The notes under the pieces: generated by a model
Told to the model about the DNA's origin: nothing
The model's input: the letters and a program-made list of their open reading frames with translations, nothing else
Database searches by the model: none
Translations under genes and position numbers: made by a program
NCBI GenBank assembly: GCA_030704615.1
Contig: CM060731.1
Coordinates: 80,022,756 to 80,086,755 of the forward strand
Direction of reading: 5' to 3'
DNA: 64,000 bases
Origin: Takakia lepidozioides
Taxonomy: Eukaryota > Streptophyta > Takakiopsida > Takakiales > Takakiaceae
In this document: one piece after another, positions 41,866-53,016 of the stretch
How the letters are laid out: the number at the start of each line of letters is the position of its first letter
Position numbering within the stretch: position 1 is the first letter of the stretch

Positions 41866-44671
41866 TCAGAGTACGTTCAGTTGTCTCTCTGGTCGATTTC
41901 CACTCCTATCATGAATACCATCTAGGGTATCAGGCATGTTCACAGGTCGGTCACCAACAAAAGGTTGCACAATTCTCTGTCGTTTCTGGGCTTGTCCCGG
42001 ATTTCGTGGTGGCATTGGAGCAGATCTCGTATGAGGAAAGCTACTCGCGCGTACATCAGAGGGGCCGACATGAGAAGAAGGGGCATGGGATGGACCAGCG
42101 AGGGTCGAGGGAGCACGGTTCACATGCGGACGTCGTCAGGCCAGATGAAACGACAATGGCCGGTCGTCGTCATCCGATGGTTCGACTTGCAGAAGTCCCG
42201 CAGCAGAAGAACCATTTCCCAGGATCGGAGTAGCGATGGAAAGAATTACATGAGGGGGAGAGAGACTAGATGGACCAGCATGGGATGGACCGGCTTGAGA
42301 AAGAGAAACATGAGATGGAGCGGGGTGAGATGAAGCACAGTTTACAGGGGCACGATGTCGGTGAAGGAATGACAACGGCTGGTTGTCATCATCCGACGAT
42401 TCGACCTGCACATCTCCCGCAGTCCGTGGAACTCGTGGTGGGGGAGAATTGACCTCAACTTCATTGTTGAGAGTGTGCTCCACTGGGGGAATGGGGTCTG
42501 CAATTGGGATGACACCATGTCACAGTTCATCAACAACAAGGTCATCGAATGATGGATGCATTGCAACATCATCGTCATTAAATTCATATGGGTCATGTGG
42601 AGGATTGCCCACATCATCGGACCCATCCCAACCGTCGGAGACGGAGTCCCTCGCGGCGTCAATGTTATCATTGCTGCTAGATTGGACTTCTGAGGCAGAT
42701 TCTTCAGACAACAGATTCTTCTCGTACCATGCAGATGCGTCACTTGCTCTCCTCTATCGCAGTAGCCTATAATTCGTGTAGACGTAAACCAATTTGTCAG
42801 CCCTGGCAGGATTCAACCTGTTGCGAATCTTGTTGTGAACAAACGAGTAACTGCTCCAGTTCTGCTCACAGGACGAGGCAGAGCACACTTGAGCAAGAAT
42901 ACGCTTTGCAATGGGAGCTAACGTTCTTCCTCCAGCTCCAATCAGATCCCACCATTCATGTTGCAACATATTCATTGCTTTTGGATCCGGCATGTAATGG
43001 AAATGATTTTGCCGATCCGAGAAGCACTGGTACTCGGACAACGCTCGCTCTGCAATGTTCAAGGGCGTAAGTTACATGATGACCCGTACAATCCCGGCTT
43101 TGGCATCCACATCGTCTCTCAAATCCGTATTGTCCAGCAAGAATGGATTCAGCAAGGCCCCCGCATAATGCAAGTCCGTGCGAACCATCCGTTTGCGGTC
43201 GTAAAATGCATCCTCGGTCCTTGCCACCAAATCATTGTTCATAGACAATGGAGGACGCCTCAAGGATTGCACGTGCTTCTCAAGGTTTTCCAATATCAAC
43301 CATGTTTTACCCATTATTGGTTGTTTTCCATCAAACTCCCGCAAAGCAATCAATACCGGCTCCACTATGTACACAAAATTTGTACATTTCGCCCATAAAT
43401 CGTCGGAGCGAATGATTGCGCGGACCCTCCGATTTTTTCTCAAAGACTTGGACTTACGAGAGTCGTGTAAGGTGCCCACATACGCATCCCATTGAGGGTC
43501 AATGATCACCTGCTCCAGACCCGCCCTAACAGTCACTAGTCGATCCACCATCAAAAAGTGTGGCAAAGCGGGTTTCACCCAGGTTCCTAAGGCTGTATTT
43601 GGGTTCATGCTTTCTAAACAATGGCAGAGGGATGTGATGTGTACGAATAAACGTCACAACCGACTTTGCCCTTTTTACTAGTTGTTTCATCCATGATTCT
43701 TTTCCCCAATCCTCCAAAAGGAGATCAAAAATATGAGCAGCATACCCTTGGTAATATAGATGGGGATATCGTACAATCAAAATATCGGCCATATTAACCA
43801 TGTTAGATGCATTGTCCGTGCACACTTGGACAATTTTATCAGCTCCAATTTTATCGATGTAACTCGTCAACAACCCTGCTTGATAACGTGCATCTTTTTT
43901 CTCCCCGCTTGTGTGAACGGATCCCAAAAATTATTCCCCCGCAGGACAGACCAACATGACATTGAACAGTGGTCGATTAGTAACAGAACTCCAACCGTCC
44001 GCACATATAGTGCTTCCATATTTCCGGAGAGAATCACTTGTCTTTTCATTCACCTTTTGGGTGAGGTCAGACATAGCCTCTTCTAGCAATCCTGTGCGGA
44101 GATCGCGATAACTCGGAGGTGTGTATGTGGACTTGGAATCGGACGTGGCTTTGACAACAGCCACAAACGGAGGAAGCCTCGAGATATTGAACGGAATATT
44201 GGCCTCGTAGAAAAATTGGGCCCACTTCTTATCCAGAGTCCTCATGTGCTACAAATTTAAGCCTTCTTGCATTGATTGTTGCCTCAATGGTCTGGTCTAT
44301 ACAAGTACTGGCGTACAATCAGGTGTTGCTCCTGACCCACCGGCTTCTCCACGAACAGTAGACGCCTCACAAGAATCCCCCTGGGTACAACTCTGAGGGA
44401 CAGTTTGATTCAAACCAGGAGTGTTTGGCTCAGAAGCCGCGGCCACATCAAGAGACGGTGGGATATTGCCTCCACATTGGGCAAAGCGGGCTTTCATTCG
44501 CATGGAGGCTTTTGGGCACAAACTAACCCCTGCATTCTTCCCATCTCTGTAGCCGAGGTGATATAACATGCGATTTTTGAGACCCGCCAGCTTCAATGCA
44601 CAAAGATTGCATTGAACACCATCCTTTTTGTGCGGGTCTATGGTGAACCAAGGGATCCACTCCTCCCTCAT
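41866..44671 (-). pseudogene. hAT transposase (BED finger, DUF659, hAT C-terminal domain), inactivated
   Basis: ATG at 44671 (MREEWIPWFTIDPHKKDGVQ). N-terminal BED-type finger: CNLC...YHLGY...LCP. Next a DUF659-like region (44245-43931: FFYEANIPFNISRLPPF, YTPPSYRDLRTGLLEEAM, STICADGWSSVTNRPLFNVM), then the RNase-H fold (VQVCTDNASNMVNM near 43810). The dimerisation domain (43062-42754) reads WWDLIGAGGRTLAPIAKRIL, QVCSASSCEQNWSSYSFVHN and RNRLNPARADKLVYV. A Ser/Pro- and Asp-rich tail continues toward 41866. Lesions: TAA just after PAGE (~43930), a frameshift at GETRFAT (~43600), and TAA at ~43070. A small intron may lie at 44246-44300. It catalyses cut-and-paste transposition in intact relatives. 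Confidence 0.88.
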
Positions 44672-44982
44672 CCTCACACCCAAAACCCTAACCACAGACT
44701 TAAGGTTGAACGAAGAACACTAGTGTACTTGGTAGATTTGTCAAGAGCAATAAAAGTTAGAACAGAATGCGATGGCCCAACACTACGGCATCAATCCAAG
44801 TGGATCAATGCACCATGTAGTATTGTGCTTTTCGACAATTTGTTGCAGTGGCTCTGGTGGAAGCCACAACAGCAAAAAGTCCGCACCCTCCTCTTGGGCT
44901 TACACTCTTGCTGAAGGAATAGAGAACATCCACTCGCCACAAAAGTGTTTGCCACAAAAGAAGTGAGGGGGATTGGGACCAC

Positions 44983-44991
44983 CTTATATAC
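44983..44991 (-). promoter_or_regulatory. TATA box of the hAT transposase gene
   Basis: Minus-strand GTATATAAG, 45 bp from array C and 320 bp above the ATG at 44671; the same nine bases as before the kinase-like gene. Confidence 0.6.
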
Positions 44992-45035
44992 CCTCCAGCC
45001 TCCAAGCCTCACACGCTCGACGAATCACATCCAAT

Positions 45036-45545
45036 GCTGCGACCGCTCCAGGTCGCACGAGGAAGTCGCACGTTAATATTTTTTTTAAACTGCTGCGACC
45101 ACCCCCATGCTGGTGGTCGCACCTATTAAAAAAAAGAAAAATGTTGCGACCACCCCCATACTCATGGTCACAGAGATTATTTAATAAATAAATAAATAAA
45201 ATATAAAAAAAACTGCGACCACCCCCCTGCTGGTGGTCGCACCTATTAAAAAAACAAAAAAATACTTCGACCACCCCCATGCTGGTGGTCGCAGATATTA
45301 AAAAATAGAAAAATGTTGTGACCACCCTCCTGATGGTGGTCGCACCTATTACAAATAAAATAAAAATTGTGCGACCACCAGTAGCGGTGGTCGCAACTGT
45401 TTAAGAAAAGAAAAAAATGCGACCACCCCTGCTAGTGGTCACATCTATTTTTAAAAAACAAAAAATGCTGCGACAACCCCTTTGCTGGTGGTCGCAACTA
45501 TTAAAAAATAAGATAAATTCTGCGACCACCACCATTTGGAGGTCG
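45036..45545. repeat. Palindrome array C
   Basis: About ten units at ~52-bp spacing (near 45037, 45092, 45143, 45212, 45264, 45315, 45369, 45416, 45468 and 45520). Palindrome ctgcgaccacc...ggtggtcgcac with A-rich spacers (ctattaaaaaa). Same orientation as array A. Confidence 0.93.
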
Positions 45546-45699
45546 CACCAATTTAACAATAATGATTTAAAAATGACCTCAACTATTGGCGGTGTAGTAA
45601 TTTATAAAACAATTCATTCACTTGCCAAGGTGTCGCTTGGAATACAACGTGTCCACCTACGTGGCATATTTTTCACCTAACTCATGTTTTACTAATTTT

Positions 45700-45772
45700 C
45701 CGGCAAAACTGACGTGACGTTGGTCGCATCAGCATCAGGTCCGACGTGACGTGACGTGTGCAACCCTGTAGG
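45700..45772. other. Right end of the hAT-like element, TGACGT cluster
   Basis: Contains tgacgtgacgtt, a ggtcgca word, ccgacgtgacgtgacgtgtg and ends gcaaccctgtagg. Read inward, CAGGGTTGCACACG looks like a hAT terminal repeat. The LTR body follows directly. Confidence 0.6.
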
Positions 45773-46469
45773 CTTCACGTCATAGTTACTCACTTTGATG
45801 CGCGCGCCTAACTCCCAAACTGGCCGCCGGGCCAACTCGGAGCTTCGGCTGCTCACTGGGACATAAACGGTCCTTCTTTGCTCTTCCACAAGACCCTCGC
45901 TCACTTTGGGCCTAGTGGAGATTCCCTTTGGTTGTTGGCAGTCCGGAACAGCTCCCCACATCTTGGTCACTTTCCGGCTCGCACACATACTCACTAGTTT
46001 TTGGTCACCAACAGGCTTGCACCGTTCTTGGGGTTACTACTCCCTATATAAACTTCTGTGACTGTCCGCGGGGGTTTCACAAACAACACCGTCCTTTAAT
46101 GGCGAACCACCACGAAGACCCTTGACTCCCGGTGATGAGTCGCGGTGAGTCTTGGCCCACCCACCACGGCCCCAATGGACCGTGATAAGTCCCAAGACTT
46201 CCCACGACTCCCACCACAAGGTCTCCGCCCCATGGTGAGTCCTATGCCACCCCCACTAAGACCCACTAAGCTACCACCACCCCTCGTGGAACCACCCCCA
46301 CCGCAACCCGGTGTGCGGGGCTCCACCTAGTGAGCGCCTCCGCCTCCTTGAGTGCCTTGGGCACTCAAGGATGCTTCAGCCCCCGTACCTATTGTTGCCA
46401 TTGCCCCCACCACAGCGGCAGCCCCTCTTGTGTCCCGACCCCCTGCCCTCAAGGCAAAGGGCCGCGACA
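45773..46469 (-). mobile_element. 3' LTR of gypsy element 1, lacking its last ~35 bp
   Basis: Same sequence as the 724-bp LTRs to the right, from TGTCGCGG at 46469 down to ctatgacgtgaag at 45773. The missing terminal part sits at 33177-33213. Confidence 0.88.
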
Positions 46470-48608
46470 CACACCCCTACCAACAGGGAGTCGATGTCCT
46501 CATCGACTTGTCCAATTTGTAGAAACTAACATCGAAGTTGTGGCGTCCCACATCAAGGAGTCTGTTTCCGTACCATGGCGTCCCATGACAAAGAACCAAA
46601 TCTCCACTTGACTCTACTCTCCACTAGCTAGTTCAGCCGACTTTCTCCAAGTCCCGCCCAAGGTTGGAGCCTCTCCAGCTCCACCCAGTGCACTCTTCTT
46701 GGCCCACTTCAAGGCCAAGGAACGATCCTCCCCGAGGATCGAATCGCCTTACTGTAACAACATTGCTTGCGATCGCTCATGATTCCGCTTTTTGGCATCA
46801 CTTTGAGCAAGGGATCACCTTGAACCGTTTTTGGCATCAACCGTGTGCCCCCAATCACTACAATTGGGTCTGCCTTGGACTAATGCTGGCATGAGGTACG
46901 GGAACACGCCGAAGCCGCACTACGACTTCGTCCCGAGGTTACACGATTATAGTACGTGAACGGAAGCACGTAGCTTCCGCGTTAGCCCGCACTACAAGAC
47001 AACCTCCTCGGTAGCGCAGATATAGTATGCGCACGCGCCAGGTGCACATTAGCACGTGAACTCCCAAAGAAGGCGCAAGTTTTCTTGCCCCTTAGATGGG
47101 AGTCACCCAATTTCAGCACTGCGCAAACACACGATTAATCCAATTTACCTCTCCCACTTTTGTAAGCTAGCATGCATTCTACACACTAGCCAACCATACC
47201 ATGCATCACCATTCCAAACAAAATAGGACACACAACATTTGGAAACCATTTCATTTATAAACAAAATTTGTACAACACAAGTTTTTGCAGTCGAATTCCT
47301 GAGCTAGCTAAGCCGGACTAAGCATGCATCTCCTCCCCCACGATCCAAGGTTGATGTCCCCATCAACGCTTCTTCCGCTTCTGAGGTCGCCCTTCGAAAG
47401 CTGCAACCGCCTCGGATGCGTTTCCCATTTCTGAGGCATGCACCCAAGTTGCCTCCACTTGATGATAGCCCTTCCATTTCACGAGAAACTCGTTTCTTGA
47501 TTCTTGAACCTCCTCGACTTAAGCACTGCCTCCACCTCTTACTCAGGTTCATTTTCATGATCCAACAGCACAGGTGGCGGATGCAACACTTGATGCTGAT
47601 TCAGAGGCACTTCATCTTTGAAGTTAGGATTCAAAAAAGAAACGTGGAATACCGGATGCACCTTGCTCTTTGCCGGCAGCTCCAATTCATACACATCATC
47701 ATTCATAACCTCCGGATGCGAAAGGGCCCTGCATACGGAGATACGAACTTTGGACTCACTTTCGGAGGTAGTCGAAAATTCTTGATGTTCAACTAGACAT
47801 CCGTGCCTGCCTCAAACTTAACTTCCCTCCGTTTTCGATTCGCCTGCCATTCATACCGTTTCCTAGCTTTGGCAATGTTGTACTTTGCGAGCTCCAACAA
47901 ATGCTCACGTTCTTCCAGCACCGCTGCTGCTGCCGGTTCCTCAACGTATTGGGCGGCCCAACTTGTCGGCACCAGAGGTGCTTTTCTATAGACCAATACG
48001 AAAGGGGAAACTCCTGTTGCGGAGTGTTTTGTGTTATTTTAACAGAACTCTGCCGCATCCCAGTGCTCCACCTAGTCTGATTGGTCTGCCGACCCATAAT
48101 TCCGCAAAATCTGCTTCACCACGGAATTCACTCTTTCCGTTTGGCCGTCCGTTGTAGGTCGGAAGGCCATGCTCATCTTGAGCCTCGTCCCCATTTTCTT
48201 CCAAAGTGCTTTCCAAAATTTACTTGTAAACTTTGGATCGCGGTCCGAGACAATATCCTTCGGGAGTCCATGATGCTTGAAGACGATGGCGAAGTAAAGT
48301 CACCCCGTCTCCTGCGTCGTTGTCATCTCCTTGGTGGGAATGAAATGGCCCATTTTACTGAACCTATCCACCACCACCATGATTGCATCGAATCCTTCTG
48401 ACAGCGGCATAACAGTCATGAAATCCATCGAGACACTTTCCCAAGACCCCTCTGGAATCGACAAAGGTCGTAACAGCCCCGCTTGCTTTTTGTACTTGCT
48501 CCGGTTTTGTTGGTATGTGGTGCATGTCTTGACATACTCCTCGGCCTCCTCCCTCAGTTTGGGCCAGAAATACTTTTTCTTCAAGAGTGCCGCGGTGCAC
48601 TTGGCTCC
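46470..48608 (-). pseudogene. Gypsy element 1, integrase-chromodomain and 3' UTR
   Basis: From 48608: NGGAKCTAALLKKKYFWPKL (second half of the integrase zinc domain), TCTTYQQNRSKYKKQAGLL, then VSMDFMTVMPLSEGFDAIMV with DRFSKMGHF (integrase core). Later parts (47793-47996, LELAKYNIAKARKRYEWQAN) and the chromodomain (47304-47558) are in other frames. It is highly similar to the better copy at 50243-51315. About 830 bp of non-coding 3' sequence precede the LTR. Confidence 0.85.
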
Positions 48609-48613
48609 GCCGT
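48609..48613. other. Target-site duplication of gypsy element 2 (left)
   Basis: gccgt, repeated at 53017-53021. Removing element 2 with one copy restores GLFAGHGGAKCTAALLKKK across the integrase zinc domain of element 1. Confidence 0.95.
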
Positions 48614-49337
48614 TGTCGCGCACCTCACTTCGGTAAGCTCCCCTTCAAGTCATAGTTACTCGCTTTGATGCGCGCGCCTGACTCCCAACCTGGCCGCTCG
48701 GGCCAACTTGGAGCTTCGGCTGCTCACCGGGACATAACGGTCCCCCCTTTGCTTCCCACTAAACCCTCCACCTAATTGGGACTAGGAGAATTCCCTTTGG
48801 TAGATGGCAGTCCGGAACAGCTCCCCACTCTTTGGTCGCTTTCCGGCTCGCTCGCTTACTCACTAGTTTTTGGTCACCAACGGGCTTGCACCGTTCTCGG
48901 GGTTACTACTCCCTATAAATACTTCTATAGCTGTCCGCGGGGGTTTCACAACCAGCCATGCCATTTTATGGCGAACCACCACGAAGACCCTCGATTCCCG
49001 GTGGTGAGTCGCGGTGAGTCTTGGCCCACTCACCGCGGCCCCAATGGACCGTGATGAGTCCCAAGACTCCCCACGACTCCCACCTCGAGGTCTCCACCCC
49101 ATGGTGAGTCCTATGCCACCCCCACTAAGTCCCGCTAAGCTACCACCACCCTTGTGGAGCCACCCCCACCGCAACCCGGTGTGCGGGGCTCCACCTAGTG
49201 AGCGCCTCCGCCTCCTTGAGTGCCTTGGGCACTCAAGGGTGCTTCAGCCCTCGTACCTATCGCTGCTACTGCCCCCACCACAGGGCAGCCCCTCTTGTGT
49301 CCCGACCTCCCTGCCCTCAAGGCAAAGGGCCGCGACA
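48614..49337 (-). repeat. 3' LTR of gypsy element 2
   Basis: 724 bp, sense ends TGTCGCGG and GTGCGCGACA, so the termini form a 7-bp inverted pair (TGTCGCG/CGCGACA). Contains a TATA-like TATTTATAGGG about two-fifths in. Just inside the element lies GGTAGGGGTGTG, the likely polypurine tract. Confidence 0.92.
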
Positions 49338-50242
49338 CACACCCCTACCAACAGGGAGTCGATGTCCTCATTGACTTGTCCATTTTGTAGAAACGAACAT
49401 CCAAGTTGTGGCGTCCCACATCAAGGAGTTTGTTTCCGTACCATGGCGTCCCATGGCAAAGAACCAAACCCCACACTTGACTCTATTCTCCACTAGCTAG
49501 TTTGGCCGACTTCCTCCAAGTCCCGGCCAAGGGTGGAGCCTCTCCAGCTCCTCCCAGTGCACTCTTCTTGGCCTACTTCAAGGCCAAGGAACGATCCTCC
49601 CCGAGGATCGAATCGCCTTACTGCAAAAACATTGCTTGCGACCGCCCATGATGCCGCTTTTGGCATCACCTTGAGCAAGGGTTCCCTGGAACCCTCTTTG
49701 ACTAGGAAGATAACCTTGAATCAACCGTGCGCCCCAATCACTACAATTGGGTCCGCCTTGGAATGCTGGCCTGAGGTACGGGAACACGCCGAAGCCGCAC
49801 TACGACTTCGTCCCGAGGCTACACGAATATAGTACGTGAACGGAAGCACGTAGCTTCCACGTTAGCCCGCACTACAAGGCAACCCCCTCGGTAGCGCAGT
49901 TATAGTACGCGCACGCGCCAGGTGCGCACTAGCACGTGAACTCCCAAAGAAGGCACAAGTTTCCTTGCCCCTTGGATGGGGGTCACCCGATTTTGGCACT
50001 ACGCAAACACACGATTAATCCAATTTACCTCTCCCATTTTTATAAGCTAGCATGCATTCTACACACTAGCCAACCATTCCATGCATCACCATTCCAAACA
50101 AAATAGTAAGCACAACATTTGGAATCCATTTCATTTATAGCACGTTTTGTACAATACAAGTTTTTTGCAATCGGATTCCTAAGCTAGCTAAGCCGGGCTA
50201 AGCATGCATTTCCTCCCCCATGCTCCAAGGTTGATGTCCCCA

Positions 50243-51315
50243 TCAACGCTTCTTCCGCTTTTGAGGTCGCCCTTCGAAAGCTGCAACCGCCTCGGATGCG
50301 TTTCCCATTTCTGAGGCACGCACCCAAGATGCCTCCACATGATGATAGCCCTTCCATTTGACGAGATACTCCGTTTCTCGGTTCTTGAACCTCCTCGACT
50401 TAAGTATTGCCTCCACCTCGTACTCAGGTTCATTTTCATGATCCAATAGCATAGGTGGCGGACGCAACACTTGATGCCGATTCGGACGCGCTTCATCTTT
50501 GAAGTAAGGTTTCAAAAGGGAGACATGGAATACGGGGTGCACCTTGCTGTTTGCCGGCAGCTCCAATTCATACACATCCTCATTCATAACCTTCCGAATG
50601 CGAAAGGGTCCTGCATACGGAGGTACGAACTTTGGACTCACTTCCGAAGGTAGTCGGAAATTCTTGATGTTCAACCAGACCTCTGTGCCTGCCTCAAACT
50701 TCACTTCCCTCCGCTTCCGATTTGCCTGCCTTTCATACCGTTTCCTAGCTTTGGCAATGTTGTACTTTGCGAGCTTCAACAAACGCTCGCGTTCTTCCAA
50801 TACTGCCGCTACTGCCGGTTCCTCAACGTCCTGGGCGGCCCAACTTGTCGGCACCAGAGGTGCTTTTCCATAGACCAATACTAAAGGGGAAACTCCCGTT
50901 GCGGAGTGTTCTGTGTTATTATAACAGAACTCTGCCGCGTCTAAGTGTTCCATCCAGTCTGATTGGTCTGCCGACACGTAATTCCGCAAGAATTGCTTCA
51001 CTACGGAATTCACTCTTTCCGTTTGGCCGTCCGTCGTAGGTCGGAAGGCGGTGCTCATCTTCAGCCTCGTCCCCATCTTCTTCCAAAGTGCTCTCCAGAA
51101 TTTACTCGTAAACTTTGGATCGCGGTCCGAGACAATATCCTTCGGGACTCCATGATGCTTTAAGACGTGGGCGAAGTAAAGTCGCCCTGTCTCCTGCGCC
51201 GTTGCCGTCTCCTTGGTGGGGATGAAATGGCCCATTTTACTGAACCTATCTACCACCACCATGATTGCATCGAATCCTTTTGACAGTGGCATAGCAGTCA
51301 TGAAATCCATCGAGA
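50243..51315 (-). CDS. Gypsy integrase core with C-terminal chromodomain
   Basis: About 358 codons open to the stop at 50243. Starts at VSMDFMTAMPLSKGFDAIMV (first catalytic Asp), then VSDRDPKFTSKFWRALW (second Asp) and TTDGQTERVNSVVKQFL (catalytic Glu): a complete DDE. After the 'VHPVFHVSLLKPY' linker a chromodomain follows: EYEVEAILKSRRFKNRETEY, LVKWKGYHH and SWVRASEMGN, ending in a basic tail. Chromodomains steer integration toward particular chromatin marks. The zinc domain is missing because the internal deletion removed it, so this is not a functional integrase alone. Confidence 0.92.
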
Positions 51316-52235
51316 CGCTTCGATTTCCACGTGCCATTTTCGCCGCGTGGCCTATCCCACTTCTTTTCCGGTCGGAAGGAGTCACCTTCCCGCCGAATCT
51401 TCTTGTGGTTCAGCTCCGTACGACCTTGTCTTTCACCCCTAGGGACATCTGAGAAACATTCAGCCCTCTCAATAGCCTCGTTCAAAGTCTTGGGTGGTTT
51501 CTCCTCCAACTTCCGCCTGGCCCATGGGGCCAGTCCCGCCACAAAGTTGAAGACCATTTCTGGTTCTGCCATGTCCGCGACTTCGAGCAACAGCACATTG
51601 AAAGCCTGGACATACCCCCGAATGTCATCTGTTTGCTTCAAATTCCTCATCTTGTCCCGGGCAAGCCAGGACGCGTTGAGGGGCACAAACTGTCTCTTCA
51701 TCAATTCCTTGAACCCACTCCAGTTCAAGGTTTCCGGGCTTGGACCTCGGTCGTGAAGGCGTTTCTGCCACCATTGTTGAGCATAGCCCCTCAAATAGGT
51801 GGGAGCCACTTCCACCCGATCCTCGTCACTCAACTTGGCCGCCCGGAAGTACTGCTCTAGCTCCAAGAGCCAGGTGTTGAGTGCCTTCCGGTTTCGGACG
51901 CCCTCGAAGGTGCCGGGTTCCTTAGGCTTAAACTTTGCCTTAGTGGAAGTGGCATTAGCCGCCTTCAACACGTCTTTCAACGTCCCGCCAAACTGCGCCA
52001 ACAACCCTTCCCAAAAGGCTGCCGGCATGGGAGGCATCTCTTGGCTTGTCGGAGCTCTCAAGGATTCCTCAGGCTCCGACTCCTCGGATTCCTCCCGCTC
52101 TTGGGCGGCCTCGTTTTCGGAAACATGCATCGCTTCCTCAAACGGCCGCCTCGGTGACACGCCGCCCCCATCGGGCTCACCGGGATCATCATCTTTTGGG
52201 CCGTTCCGCTTTCGCTTCGGCTTGCCCGACCCCAT
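51316..52235 (-). CDS. Gypsy gag (C-terminally truncated)
   Basis: ATG at 52235 (MGSGKPKRKRNGPKDDDPGE), acidic linker, then the retrotransposon gag domain: FEGVRNRKALNTWLLELEQY, VAPTYLRGYAQQWWQKRL, FKELMKRQFVPLNASWLARD, FNFVAGLAPWARRKL. About 300 codons are open up to the deletion point near 51315. No CCHC zinc knuckle is seen, presumably lost in the deletion. Gag forms the virus-like particle that packages the element RNA. Confidence 0.9.
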
Positions 52236-52276
52236 GATGAGGCCAATCCCAAGGACGATCGCGTACTGAACTCTAA

Positions 52277-52288
52277 GCTCTGATACCA
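52277..52288 (-). promoter_or_regulatory. Primer binding site (initiator tRNA-Met type)
   Basis: Sense TGGTATCAGAGC, two bases after the 5' LTR end. It is the common plant gypsy/copia primer site complementary to the 3' end of initiator tRNA-Met. Confidence 0.95.
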
Positions 52289-52290
52289 AG

Positions 52291-53016
52291 TGTCGCGCAC
52301 CTCACTTCGGTAAGCTCCCCTTCAAGTCATAATTACTCGCTTTGATGCGCGCGCCTGACTCCCAACCTGGCCGCTCGGGCCAACTTGGAGCTTCGGCTGC
52401 TCACCGGGACATAACGGTCCCCCCTTCGCTTCCCACTAAACCCTCCACCTAATTGGGACTAGGAGAATTCCCTTTGGTAGATGGCAGTCCGGAACAGCTC
52501 CCCACTCTTTGGTTGCTTTCCGGCTCGCTCACTTACTCACTAGTTTTTGGTCACCAATGGGCTTGCACTGTTCTCGGGGTTACTACTCCCTATATATACT
52601 TCTGTAGCTGTCCGCGGGGGTTTCACAACCAGCCATGCCATTTTATGGCGAACCACCACGAAGACCCTCGATTCCCGGTGGTGAGTCGCGGTGAGTCTTG
52701 GCCCACTCACCGCGGCCCCAATGGACCGTGATGAGTCCCAAGACTCCCCACGACTCCCACCTCGAGGTCTCCACCCCATGGTGAGTCCTATGCCACCCCC
52801 ACTAAGTCCCGCTAAGCTACCACCACCCCTTGTGGAGTCACCCCCACCGCAACCCGGTGTGCGGGGCTCCACCTAGTGAGCGCCTCCGCCTCCTTGAGTG
52901 CCTTGGGCACTCAAGGGTGCTTCAGCCCTCGTACCTATCGCTGCTACTGCCCCCACCACAGGGGCAGCCCCTCATGTGTCCCGACCTCCCTGCCCTCAAG
53001 GCAAAGGGCCGCGATA
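52291..53016 (-). repeat. 5' LTR of gypsy element 2
   Basis: Same LTR as at 48614, with first bases TATCGCGG (one change from TGTCGCGG). Sense TATA box GTATATATAGGG. Followed by the duplicated gccgt at 53017. Confidence 0.92.

Larger units (their letters stand above)
30440..45772. mobile_element. Rearranged large hAT-type element (proposed)
   Basis: Proposed composite: a left end at 33176, a right end at 45772, palindrome arrays next to both ends, a hAT transposase, a kinase-like gene and a third gene. The ends abut the two halves of one gypsy LTR and share gcgtgaag (33177-33184) and its near-complement cttcacgt (45773-45780), 7 of 8 bases, as expected for an 8-bp hAT duplication. The right end reads inward CCTACAGGGTTGCACACG, the left end CTAGCTGCAAATGATG; only a weak inverted match (YAG..YTGCA) joins them. 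In the present order the piece 30.4-34.9 kb must be inverted to rebuild one element. It includes foreign DNA (33214-34990). The genes and arrays are seen; the single-element origin is inference. Confidence 0.5.
48614..53016 (-). mobile_element. Gypsy chromodomain retrotransposon, element 2, internally deleted
   Basis: 4.4-kb minus-strand element with LTRs at 48614-49337 and 52291-53016 and a perfect 5-bp target duplication. Order: 5' LTR, primer binding site, gag, [protease, RT and RNase H absent], integrase core, chromodomain, ~900-bp 3' UTR, purine-rich tract, 3' LTR. gag is joined directly to the integrase core near 51315, out of frame. It was probably mobilised by proteins supplied by intact relatives, or lost the pol segment after insertion. 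Confidence 0.9.

Noticed and set aside
41407-42772. Several plus-strand frames of 60-129 codons opposite the hAT gene
   Set aside because: They are shadows of the Ser/Pro/Asp-rich tail coding sequence on the minus strand.
48614-50117. LTR length of about 1.5 kb ending at tgttgtg (50117)
   Set aside because: Target duplications, the purine tract and the LTR starts at 46469, 53016, 53790 and 55097 all place the LTR start at TGTCGCGG, giving 724 bp. The rest is 3' UTR.
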